Origin: JANRKT01 sp033763355
Lineage (GTDB): Bacteria > Bacteroidota > Bacteroidia > Chitinophagales > Chitinophagaceae
Direction: 5' to 3'
DNA: 14,434 nt
NCBI GenBank assembly: GCA_033763355.1
Contig: JANRKT010000325.1
Location: 1-14,434 of the forward strand
Made by a program: the position numbers and the translations under genes. Below are positions 1 through 6,512 of the stretch, in pieces. Numbering within the stretch: position 1 is the stretch's first letter; every line of letters starts with the position of its first letter. Under the pieces are notes generated by a model, which worked only from the letters and a program-made list of their open reading frames with translations, did no database searches and had not been told where the DNA came from.

Positions 1-75
1 GCTTTAGGTTTTCATGGCGTACACAGGTTTAACAGGGGGCGGGTTTGTAACGCCGCCAGACTGCTGTTGAATATG

Positions 76-83
76 TAACTTTG
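76..83 (+). promoter_or_regulatory. Possible -7 promoter element for alaS
   Basis: TAACTTTG matches the Bacteroidota -7 consensus TAnnTTTG exactly. It would place a transcription start near position 88 and give alaS a leader of about 70 bases containing the inverted repeat at 101-127. The nearest upstream TTTG (44-47) is 28 bases away instead of the usual 19-21, so the -33 half is not convincing. Confidence 0.35.
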
Positions 84-100
84 TGCACTTTTAGGGTAAG

Positions 101-127
101 GCAGGCAAATATAAACGGATTGCCTGC
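101..127. repeat. Perfect 8-bp inverted repeat upstream of alaS
   Basis: GCAGGCAA (101-108) and TTGCCTGC (120-127) are perfect reverse complements separated by 11 bases. The left arm overlaps the -7 element of the predicted leftward promoter (106-113), and the whole repeat would lie in the alaS leader. It could be an operator or a leader hairpin. No T-run follows on the + strand, so it is not an intrinsic terminator for that strand. Confidence 0.55.
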
Positions 128-136
128 AAAAATCAA
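106..136 (-). promoter_or_regulatory. Leftward promoter (TTG-N20-TATATTTG)
   Basis: Read on the minus strand, TTG (complement of 134-136), a 20-base spacer and TATATTTG (complement of 106-113) fit the Bacteroidota -33/-7 promoter. It would drive a gene lying beyond the left edge. The only minus-strand ATG in the first 100 bases (13-15) meets a stop after three codons, so the real start must be outside the window. In related genomes an M23 peptidase gene often diverges from alaS; that identity is a guess. Confidence 0.5.
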
Positions 137-157
137 CCCAATTTAAAAGCAGACCGA

Positions 158-2944
158 ATGATGACTTCCGCTGAAATAAGGCAGCAATTCCTGGATTTTT
201 TTAAATCGAAAGGGCATAACATTGTACCCTCCGCACCAATTGTGGTAAAAAACGACCCCACCCTGCTGTTTACCAACGCAGGCATGAACCAGTTTAAGGA
301 TTATTTTCTTGGCAACAGAAAGCCGCCGCATACAAGGGTGGCCGATACGCAAAAATGCCTCCGCGTAAGCGGCAAACACAACGACCTTGAGGAAGTGGGA
401 GTGGACACCTATCACCACACCATGTTTGAAATGCTGGGCAACTGGAGTTTCGGGGATCCTGTCCAGCCGCAGTCAGGATATTTTAAAAAAGAAGCAATAG
501 AATGGAGCTGGGAACTGCTTACAGAGGTGTATAAAATTCCCAAAGACAGGCTATATGTAACCGTTTTTGAAGGCGATGCCAGAGAAAACCTGCCCAAAGA
601 TGATGAAGCTTTTGGCGAATGGAAGAAATGGATTGCCGGAGACCGCATTCTTTTGGGCAATAAAAAAGACAATTTCTGGGAGATGGGGGATACGGGCCCC
701 TGCGGCCCTTGTACGGAAATACATGTGGATTGCCGCCCTGATGAGGAAAGAAAAGCTGTGGATGGGAAAACTTTGGTGAACAACGACCATCCGCAGGTGA
801 TTGAAATATGGAATAATGTATTTATGCAATTTAACCGCATGAAAGACGGCAGCCTTGAACCCTTACCGGCCAAACATGTGGATACGGGGATGGGGCTGGA
901 ACGGTTAGTGCGGGTGTTACAAAACAAAACAAGTAACTACGATACGGATATTTTCACCGGCACTATTGAGGCTGCTGAAAAGATTGTAAATAAAAGTTAC
1001 AAAGAACTTCAGCGACAGGAACTTTCTGAGAACCCACCTTCGGGGGGCAGGGGGTCTATTGCCTTCAGGGTAATTGCTGATCACATCCGTGCTATTGCCT
1101 TTACCATTGCAGACGGGCAATTGCCTTCCAACACCGGCGCCGGTTATGTAATACGTAGGATTTTAAGAAGGGCGGTACGATACTATTACTCTTATCTTGA
1201 TTACAAACAGCCGTTAATTTATCAACTGATGCCGGTACTTGCGGAGCAATTCAAAAATGTATTTCCTGAATTACATCTGCAGATGGAGTTTGTAAGTAAA
1301 GTGGTAAAGGAAGAAGAGGAGGCGTTTTTGAGGACATTGGAGCAAGGAATAAAAAGGTTTGAAGAATATGTGAGGGAGATTCGAAAAGTAAAATTGATTG
1401 AGGGGAATATTAAATCAGAAATAAAGGAATTCCCGGGCTACGAAGCATTTGAGTTATATGATACTTATGGATTCCCATTAGATCTGACAGAATTGATGGC
1501 AAAAGAAGCAGGCTTTAAAAGTGTAGAAGTTGCAGAATTTAATTTTCATTTACGTGAGCAAAAAGAACGTTCCCGAGCCGCCACAACATTAGATGCCGAA
1601 GACTGGGTTGCATTGGGTGAAAACGGCAGTACAAATTTTATTGGGTATAAATCACTCCAGACAGAAACCAAAGTGGTTAAATACAGGAAAGTAAAAGCCA
1701 AAGGAAAAGAATCGTTTCAACTGGTGCTGGATACCACACCTTTTTATGCCGAAAGCGGCGGACAGGTTGGCGACAGCGGCGTTCTGATGTTTGACGGCGA
1801 AGAGATAAACATCACCGATACTAAAAAAGAAAATGACCTCATCATTCATTTTGCAGAAAAACTGCCGGTGAACATTACCGCAATGGTATCGGCAAAAGTG
1901 GATGCAGCAAGGCGAAAAAAAATAGTTGCACACCATACTGCCACGCATTTGCTTCATGCAGCTTTAAGAAAAGTGCTGGGTGCACATGTGGCCCAGAAAG
2001 GCTCATTGGTAAATGAGGAACATCTGCGTTTTGATTTTTCCCATTTCGCAAAAATGACAGATGAAGAGATCGGTAAAGCGGAAAAACTGGTAAATGAAAA
2101 GATAAGGGAAAACATTCCGGTAGTAATAAAGGAAATGCCCAAAGAAGAAGCCCTTGCTATGGGCGCCATGGCATTGTTTGGTGAAAAATATGCAGATGTG
2201 GTAAGGGTGGTGATTATTGACCCTGGTTATTCCGTTGAGTTATGCGGCGGCACGCATGTTGGCGCAACCGGTGAACTTGGTATTTTTAAAATAAAACATG
2301 AAACTGCAATAGCTGCGGGTGTAAGAAGGGTGGAAGCGGTGAGCGGTGAAGCGGCAGAGGAATATGTAAAGTCAGAAACCGAGACATTAAAAAAAGTAAA
2401 ACAAATGCTAAAGAATCCGCCTGATATAATAAAAAATATTGAAAAGCTTATTGAGCAAAAAAATGAAATTGAAAAAAAGTTGGCAAATATAGAATCATCA
2501 CAAGTTCCTCAATTAACTCAGAGTATTATAGATAATCATATTGAACAAATAGGTAGATATAAATTCATAAGTGCTATAGTCGATGCGCATACATTTGAGG
2601 TGTTAAAAAAAGTTGTTTTTTCAATAAAAGCAAAGCATAAAGATTCGTTATTAATAATTTGTGCTGAGGTCAATAAAGTATTTGGTTTTTTTATTCATGC
2701 CAATACAGAAAAAGATTCTTTTATGTTTTATAATTTAGATGTAGAGAGGATTATAGGGACAGTAGAAAAGAATATGTTGGAGAGATATTATGGCGGTAAT
2801 AAACTGGAAATTCAAGGTTCTGCGAAATTTAATATTGATAAAAAGGAAATTTATAAGCAACTTCAATTGGCAGGTAGAAACGCTATTGTAGATTTAAATT
2901 CATCTCAGGATGCAATTGAAAATTACTTTAATGCTAATAGCTAA
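158..2944 (+). CDS. alaS: Alanine--tRNA ligase (AlaRS)
   Basis: AlaRS charges tRNA-Ala with alanine and hydrolyses mischarged Ser- or Gly-tRNA-Ala in the cytosol. The 928-residue protein has the class II catalytic domain at the N-terminus (TNAGMNQFKDYFLG near 40, GNWSFGD near 95, CGPCTEIH near 188, GMGLERL near 245), then the helical tRNA-binding region with IADGQLPSNTGAGYV near 320. The editing domain has HTATH at 593-597 and CGGTHVG from 696, which supply the zinc ligands. The C-terminal coiled coil and C-Ala region follow. It is longer than the E. coli enzyme (876). Two oddities are seen. A proline/glycine-rich insert at about 290-300 comes from a G-rich repeat-like stretch. The last 190 codons are much richer in A+T (about 27% GC in sampled 60-base lines against 47% near base 600) and lack the usual run of glycines in C-Ala. 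The start has two ATGs in a row (158, 161), and either could be used. Confidence 0.97.
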   Translation: MMTSAEIRQQFLDFFKSKGHNIVPSAPIVVKNDPTLLFTNAGMNQFKDYFLGNRKPPHTRVADTQKCLRVSGKHNDLEEVGVDTYHHTMFEMLGNWSFGDPVQPQSGYFKKEAIEWSWELLTEVYKIPKDRLYVTVFEGDARENLPKDDEAFGEWKKWIAGDRILLGNKKDNFWEMGDTGPCGPCTEIHVDCRPDEERKAVDGKTLVNNDHPQVIEIWNNVFMQFNRMKDGSLEPLPAKHVDTGMGLERLVRVLQNKTSNYDTDIFTGTIEAAEKIVNKSYKELQRQELSENPPSGGRGSIAFRVIADHIRAIAFTIADGQLPSNTGAGYVIRRILRRAVRYYYSYLDYKQPLIYQLMPVLAEQFKNVFPELHLQMEFVSKVVKEEEEAFLRTLEQGIKRFEEYVREIRKVKLIEGNIKSEIKEFPGYEAFELYDTYGFPLDLTELMAKEAGFKSVEVAEFNFHLREQKERSRAATTLDAEDWVALGENGSTNFIGYKSLQTETKVVKYRKVKAKGKESFQLVLDTTPFYAESGGQVGDSGVLMFDGEEINITDTKKENDLIIHFAEKLPVNITAMVSAKVDAARRKKIVAHHTATHLLHAALRKVLGAHVAQKGSLVNEEHLRFDFSHFAKMTDEEIGKAEKLVNEKIRENIPVVIKEMPKEEALAMGAMALFGEKYADVVRVVIIDPGYSVELCGGTHVGATGELGIFKIKHETAIAAGVRRVEAVSGEAAEEYVKSETETLKKVKQMLKNPPDIIKNIEKLIEQKNEIEKKLANIESSQVPQLTQSIIDNHIEQIGRYKFISAIVDAHTFEVLKKVVFSIKAKHKDSLLIICAEVNKVFGFFIHANTEKDSFMFYNLDVERIIGTVEKNMLERYYGGNKLEIQGSAKFNIDKKEIYKQLQLAGRNAIVDLNSSQDAIENYFNANS
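1028..1057 (+). repeat. Repeat-like in-frame insert within alaS
   Basis: A C-rich then G-rich run (ACCCACCTTCGGGGGG followed by CAGGGGG) encodes about ten low-complexity residues, ENPPSGGRGS, just before the conserved IAFRVIADHIRAIAF segment. Its CC..GGGGGGCAGGGGG shape resembles the right half of the palindrome in gatB (GGAGAGGGGCAGGG). This is probably a degenerate copy of a palindromic repeat, but the match is short and the assignment is inferred. Confidence 0.4.
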
Positions 2945-2991
2945 ATTCATTGTTTTTCCGGAGGGCCTGATTGGTTTATTAGTTATGCGAT

Positions 2992-3549
2992 TCACACCGT
3001 ATAACTTATGGCCGCATAATACTGCTTTGCATAATCAGCAATTAAATGGGCTTTATCCAACCCGTTAATAATTCTCCGGGCATTTACCCAATCCTCTTTT
3101 TGCGCATTGAAATAATCGCTGAGTTTCTTTTTGGTAAATGAGCCATTCATCATCCCGTAAAACAGGATCTTTGTAGCATAAGCTGTGTTCAGCGCCAGTT
3201 CCGGTTTGTTTACAAGGTCGGCCCCAAGCACTTTGCCCATTTTTTCATAGTTGGTTTTCCATGTAAGTTGTACAAATCCGCGGCCATAATAAGCCTTTCC
3301 GGTTATAGGGTCGGGCTTGCCATATAATTTTCCTTTTCCTTTGCCATATTCTTCAATGGGCTGCATCGTCCTGTCGGTTTCATGGTGGGTGGTGGCCAGC
3401 ATATAAGCCAGCCAGCGGTCATCTTTTTTGGCGTAATTTTTTTCCCATTCATTCAGTATGGCATTCAGTCGGTTTACCTGTGGCTGCGTAAGCTTGCCGG
3501 AGAAAAGATAAGTTCGTACATGGTCGAAGAAGAATTTGTGATTGATCAT
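2992..3549 (-). CDS. GH19 chitinase-like / lysozyme-fold muramidase-type protein
   Basis: This 185-residue protein resembles the glycoside hydrolase family 19 catalytic domain, whose members cleave chitin or, in many phage and bacterial forms, peptidoglycan. The diagnostic pieces are ATTHHETDRTM at 52-62, where Glu57 of HHET is the expected catalytic acid; YYGRGFVQLTW at 87-97, the GH19 'GRGxxQLT' substrate-cleft signature; and NARRIINGLD at 156-165. There is no signal peptide, membrane segment or cell-wall-binding domain, so the protein is a bare catalytic domain, as in phage endolysins. The gene converges on alaS with 47 bases between the stop codons and diverges from the PDZ gene across 179 bases. 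No phage genes are nearby. A peptidoglycan-active or lysis role is inferred, and chitin as substrate is possible. No clear promoter was found. Confidence 0.85.
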   Translation of the reverse strand: MINHKFFFDHVRTYLFSGKLTQPQVNRLNAILNEWEKNYAKKDDRWLAYMLATTHHETDRTMQPIEEYGKGKGKLYGKPDPITGKAYYGRGFVQLTWKTNYEKMGKVLGADLVNKPELALNTAYATKILFYGMMNGSFTKKKLSDYFNAQKEDWVNARRIINGLDKAHLIADYAKQYYAAISYTV

Positions 3550-3580
3550 GGCAGAAGATATTCACCTGAAATTACATTAA

Positions 3581-3595
3581 GCCGGGATTCCCGGC
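3581..3595. repeat. Palindrome GCCGGGA-T-TCCCGGC between divergent genes
   Basis: Two perfect 7-base arms flank one base. It lies 32-46 bases upstream of the minus-strand GH19-like start, in the 179-base divergent region. The near-zero spacer suits a dimeric protein-binding site better than an RNA hairpin. Its function is unknown. Confidence 0.4.
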
Positions 3596-3660
3596 AATAA
3601 CCTGTTGGTAGTATGCCGCCCGCCGTTCATGTAAAAGCTTTTTTTAACACTTCCGAAAGA

Positions 3661-3691
3661 TTTCGTAATTCAGAAACTTTTTCTATATTTG
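3661..3691 (+). promoter_or_regulatory. Promoter of the tandem-PDZ gene
   Basis: TATATTTG at 3684-3691 is a perfect -7 element. TTTC at 3661-3664, 19 bases upstream, is one base off the -33 TTTG. The start site would be near 3697, about 30 bases before the ATG at 3729. A 12-base palindrome, CGAAAGATTTCG (3654-3665), overlaps the -33 position and could be an operator. Confidence 0.5.
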
Positions 3692-3728
3692 ATCTACTAA
3701 TTATTTCGTACATAAAAAATTTTCAATT

Positions 3729-4733
3729 ATGAATAAGCTGTCACGTTTGCTTTTGCTTGCTGTAGCAGCAAGCGGCATCTTTATGGTTGCTGCTGCACAG
3801 GATAAAGAAAAAACAAAAACAAAACCCGGTAAAAAAGAAGAAATCACCATCCGCAAAAGAGGGGACGGGGAGAAAATGACTATTGTAATAGACGGTGAGA
3901 ACATTACAGTAAATGGCAAGCCCCTTGCAGAATACAGCGGTGATGATATTGTTATCAGGAAAAAGAACATTGAAGGTTTGGTAGCGCCTTATGCTTACAG
4001 TTCACCTCGTATTTCCATAACTGCCCCGCGTGGCGGGTGGAATATGGCCCCCGGAATTCCGAAAGTGTATTCGTTAATGGGCAACAGGGCATTCCTTGGT
4101 GTGGTTACTGAAAAGGGAGAGGATGGCGTTAAGGTCAAAGAAGTAATGAAAGAAAGCGCTGCGGAAAAAGCGGGATTAAAAGAAGGGGACATTATTACAA
4201 AATTGGGCGACAAAAAAATTGAAGATTCCGATGACCTTTATAAAGCCGTAAGCGACCATAAACCCGGCGATGAAGTGGAGTTGACCTACCTGCGCAATAA
4301 GAAAGAAACAAAGCTTAAAGTAAAACTCGGGGAGAACAAATCATCATTTGGCGGCACATTTAACTTCCGGAGCCCCCGTTTGGAAGGTTTGGCGCCGCTT
4401 GACGGGCTGACCCCATGGAGTGAAGATCATTTCTTCAACTGGTCTGACCACCGCAGGCACAGGCTGGGCATACGCATACAGGATACGGAAGATGATAAAG
4501 GCGTAAAAGTGCTTGAAGTAGAAGAAGAATCACTGGCCGCTAAAGCAGGCATTAAAAGAGATGATGTAGTAATTGAAATTGATGGCAAAAACATTAAAGA
4601 TGCAGATGATGCCCGTGAAGCGCTGGCGGATGCAAGGGAAAAAACAAGTTATTCAGTTAAAGTATTGCGCAGCGGCACACCCGTTACGGTTGAAATTAAG
4701 GTTCCTAAAAACCTTAAGAAAGCCGACCTGTAA
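3729..4733 (+). CDS. Secreted protein with two PDZ domains and no protease domain
   Basis: A 334-residue exported protein. Residues 1-23 form a Sec signal peptide (KLSR, a hydrophobic core, then AAAQ). A charged lysine-rich stretch and a short beta-rich region (about 37-110) follow, then PDZ1 at about 119-203 (FLGV carboxylate loop at 122-125; AGLKEGDIITKLGDKKI) and PDZ2 at about 244-326 (RLGI at 245-248; AGIKRDDVVIEIDGKNI). PDZ domains of this kind bind the C-terminal tails of misfolded or partner proteins in the periplasm. In DegP/HtrA such a pair follows a trypsin-like domain, but no His-Asp-Ser protease region is present here, so the protein is likely an adaptor or sensor. It is transcribed alone from its own promoter and ends at a strong terminator. 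The name 'PDZ domain-containing protein' is firm; partners are unknown. Confidence 0.9.
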   Translation: MNKLSRLLLLAVAASGIFMVAAAQDKEKTKTKPGKKEEITIRKRGDGEKMTIVIDGENITVNGKPLAEYSGDDIVIRKKNIEGLVAPYAYSSPRISITAPRGGWNMAPGIPKVYSLMGNRAFLGVVTEKGEDGVKVKEVMKESAAEKAGLKEGDIITKLGDKKIEDSDDLYKAVSDHKPGDEVELTYLRNKKETKLKVKLGENKSSFGGTFNFRSPRLEGLAPLDGLTPWSEDHFFNWSDHRRHRLGIRIQDTEDDKGVKVLEVEEESLAAKAGIKRDDVVIEIDGKNIKDADDAREALADAREKTSYSVKVLRSGTPVTVEIKVPKNLKKADL

Positions 4734-4763
4734 ATTTTTGTTAGTTTTCTCATGTCTTGATGT

Positions 4764-4795
4764 AAGCGTTCCACTTCTGCGGAACGCTTTTTTTA
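4764..4795 (+). terminator. Intrinsic terminator after the PDZ gene
   Basis: AAGCGTTCC (4764-4772) pairs perfectly with GGAACGCTT (4781-4789) around an 8-base loop, and a T-rich tail (TTTTTTATT) follows. It separates the PDZ unit from gatB. Confidence 0.9.
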
Positions 4796-4843
4796 TTCTA
4801 TTACTCATTGTTAAATACTACAAGTAAGACTTGAAGAGTACAC

Positions 4844-4875
4844 TGTCGCTGTCGGTGTTTTCGCCGCCAGCGACA
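4844..4875. repeat. Hairpin repeat with GGTGTTTTCGCC apex
   Basis: TGTCGCTG (4844-4851) pairs with CAGCGACA (4868-4875). After a single T-C mismatch the stem continues with CGGTG against CGCCG (one G-U pair) to a TTTT loop. No T-run follows. It sits directly left of the second palindrome and shares an apex motif with it (GGTGT..TCRCC), so the two look like members of one repeat family. Confidence 0.6.
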
Positions 4876-4883
4876 ACACGCCT

Positions 4884-4926
4884 GCGTTGGTGCCTGCCTG
4901 TCCGGGAGGCAGGTCCTCACCAACGC
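4884..4926. repeat. Nested palindromic repeat, copy A
   Basis: The outer arms GCGTTGGTG (4884-4892) and CACCAACGC (4918-4926) are perfect complements. Immediately after GGTG sits a 21-base inner inverted repeat (4893-4913) with arms CCTGCCT and AGGCAGG and loop GTCCGGG. With the inner module removed, the host hairpin would have the apex GGTGTCCTCACC. The same compound arrangement recurs at 7751-7795. It lies upstream of the gatB promoter and makes an open frame from 4887 that is not a credible N-terminus for GatB. Confidence 0.8.
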
Positions 4927-4964
4927 TTTTTGATGAACGAAACTGCCGTTGCCCCCATTATGCT

Positions 4965-4972
4965 TACCTTTG
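4965..4972 (+). promoter_or_regulatory. -7 promoter element for gatB-tlpA-like unit
   Basis: TACCTTTG is a perfect TAnnTTTG match, followed by CA as is common in Bacteroidota promoters. The -33 half is weak (CTG at 4943-4945, spacer 19). Transcription would start near 4978, 17 bases before the ATG at 4995. This excludes the upstream ATG at 4887 as the start. Confidence 0.5.
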
Positions 4973-4994
4973 CAGCTCTTTGGAAAGAAGCAAA

Positions 4995-6503
4995 ATGTCA
5001 GCAGGCATAGACAAATATGAAGCAGTAATTGGTTTGGAGATACATGCCCAGTTACTTACCGAAAGCAAACTGTTTTGCGGCGACAGTACCCGCTTTGGCG
5101 CTGAGCCCAATACACAGGTAAGCCCCATTACCCTGGGCCATCCCGGCACTTTGCCCAAACTCAATAAAAAGGCTATTGAATATGCCATCAGGATGGGCCT
5201 GGTTTGCCATTGCGATATTGCACATTACAATTACTTCGCAAGAAAGAATTATTTCTATCCGGACCTTCCCAAGGGTTACCAGGTCTCGCAGCATACCACA
5301 CCAATTTGTAAAAATGGTTATGTTGCTGTGCAGGTTGGCGCTGTAAACAAAAAAATCAGTTTAACAAGGATACATCTTGAAGAAGATGCAGGGAAAAGCC
5401 TGCATGATGTAAATGATGATTACACCTGCCTTGACTATAACCGTGCAGGCGTTCCGCTGATTGAAATAGTGAGCGAACCTGATATAAGGAGTGCGGAAGA
5501 AGCGTATGCTTATGTAACAGAAGTAAGAAAACTGGTAAGGTGGATTGGTATATGCGACGGCAACATGGAGGAAGGAAGTTTGCGCTGCGATGCCAACATC
5601 TCTGTTCGTTTGAAAGGTGAAGAAAAGCTGGGAACAAAAGTTGAGGTAAAGAACCTGAATTCCATCCGTAATGTAAAGAAAGCGATAGAAGTGGAAGTGG
5701 CCCGGTTAGTAAAAATTGTTGAAAGCGGAGGAACGGTAATTCAGGAAACCAGGAGTTTTGATGCATCAAACGATACCACTTTTGCCATCCGCACCAAGGA
5801 AGATGCAGATGATTACCGGTATTTCCCCGAGCCCGACCTTACACCGTTTCATTTTACAGAAGAATTTTTAGAAGGAATAAAAAAGCAATTGCCTGCATTG
5901 CCTGATGAGTTGATGAATAAATACATCAATGAGTTTAAATTACCGGAGTATGATGCCCGTGTAATTTGCGAATCAAAAGAAACATCAGATTATTTTGAGA
6001 ATATAATTGCTGTTTATCTCCCCTCTCCACTCAGTGGAGAGGGGCAGGGCCTGCCTACCGGACAGGCAGGGGTGAGGTATAAAGCCGTGGCCAACTGGTT
6101 GCTTGGCCCGCTTAAATCATACTGCAACGAAAACAACCTTTCTTTTTCTGATATCAGGGTAAATCCCGCAAACTGGGCACAATTGATTGAAATGATTGAA
6201 TCGGGGAAAGTAAATTTTTCTGCCGCTGCACAAAAAATTTTACCTGTACTGGTGCAGGAAGAAAATACGGATCCGCTGCAGGTGGCAACAAGGTTCAATA
6301 TGCTGCAGGATTCAAACACTGATGTTATCAATAAATGGATTGAAGAAGCCCTTGCCAAAATGCCTGATAAAGTGGCTGAATACCGGAAAGGGAAAAAAGG
6401 CCTGATTGGTTTATTTGTGGGCGAAGTAAAAAAGATATCACGTGGAAAAGCCGACCCCAAACTCACGAATGAACTTTTACTTGAAAAGCTGAATCAATTA
6501 TAA
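4995..6503 (+). CDS. gatB: Asp-tRNA(Asn)/Glu-tRNA(Gln) amidotransferase subunit B
   Basis: GatB binds misacylated Glu-tRNA(Gln) or Asp-tRNA(Asn) and, with GatA and GatC, phosphorylates and amidates the amino acid. From ATG 4995 the protein has 502 residues. It shows YEAVIGLEIHAQL at the start, YFYPDLPKGYQVSQHTTP, HLEEDAGKSLHD, the GatB signature LDYNRAGVPLIEIVSEPD, EEGSLRCDANISVR and VEVKNLNS. The C-terminal helical and YqeY-like tail contains GKKGLIGLFVGEVKKISRGKADP. I reject the ATG at 4887: its 36 extra residues are translated repeat DNA and lie upstream of the promoter. Residues 342-361 are a 20-codon insert made of two nested palindromes, placed between YFENIIAVY and YKAVANWLLG, where relatives have a short loop. 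gatA and gatC are not in the window. The gene is followed after 9 bases by a TlpA-like gene and is probably cotranscribed with it. Confidence 0.97.
   Translation: MSAGIDKYEAVIGLEIHAQLLTESKLFCGDSTRFGAEPNTQVSPITLGHPGTLPKLNKKAIEYAIRMGLVCHCDIAHYNYFARKNYFYPDLPKGYQVSQHTTPICKNGYVAVQVGAVNKKISLTRIHLEEDAGKSLHDVNDDYTCLDYNRAGVPLIEIVSEPDIRSAEEAYAYVTEVRKLVRWIGICDGNMEEGSLRCDANISVRLKGEEKLGTKVEVKNLNSIRNVKKAIEVEVARLVKIVESGGTVIQETRSFDASNDTTFAIRTKEDADDYRYFPEPDLTPFHFTEEFLEGIKKQLPALPDELMNKYINEFKLPEYDARVICESKETSDYFENIIAVYLPSPLSGEGQGLPTGQAGVRYKAVANWLLGPLKSYCNENNLSFSDIRVNPANWAQLIEMIESGKVNFSAAAQKILPVLVQEENTDPLQVATRFNMLQDSNTDVINKWIEEALAKMPDKVAEYRKGKKGLIGLFVGEVKKISRGKADPKLTNELLLEKLNQL
6018..6077 (+). repeat. Nested palindromic repeat inserted in frame in gatB (copy C)
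   Basis: The 60-base insert begins with a palindrome, CCCCTCTCCACT (6020-6031) and AGTGGAGAGGGG (6033-6044), one base apart. It continues with GCAGG and then carries the 21-base module (6050-6070; arms CCTGCCT and AGGCAGG, loop ACCGGAC) before GGTGAGG. Read in reverse complement, the module matches copy A at 20 of 21 bases, so it is inverted relative to the intergenic copies. Without the module the host insert is 39 bases, so both pieces preserve the frame. TAT codons flank the insert on both sides, a possible but weak target duplication. Confidence 0.8.
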
Positions 6504-6512
6504 ATAAAAAAT

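Noticed and set aside
13..24. Minus-strand ATG at 13-15 as start of a leftward gene
   Set aside because: It is followed by a stop after two further codons (ATG AAA ACC TAA).
412..927. Minus-strand open frame of 171 codons within alaS
   Set aside because: It is antisense to the highly conserved AlaRS catalytic domain and has no family resemblance or promoter.
4887..4994. N-terminal extension of GatB from the ATG at 4887
   Set aside because: The extra 36 codons run through palindromic repeat copy A and across the likely promoter; family alignment starts at YEAVIGLEIH just after ATG 4995.
6014..6466. Minus-strand open frame of 150 codons within gatB
   Set aside because: It is the shadow of the conserved GatB tail and includes the complementary strand of the repeat insert.
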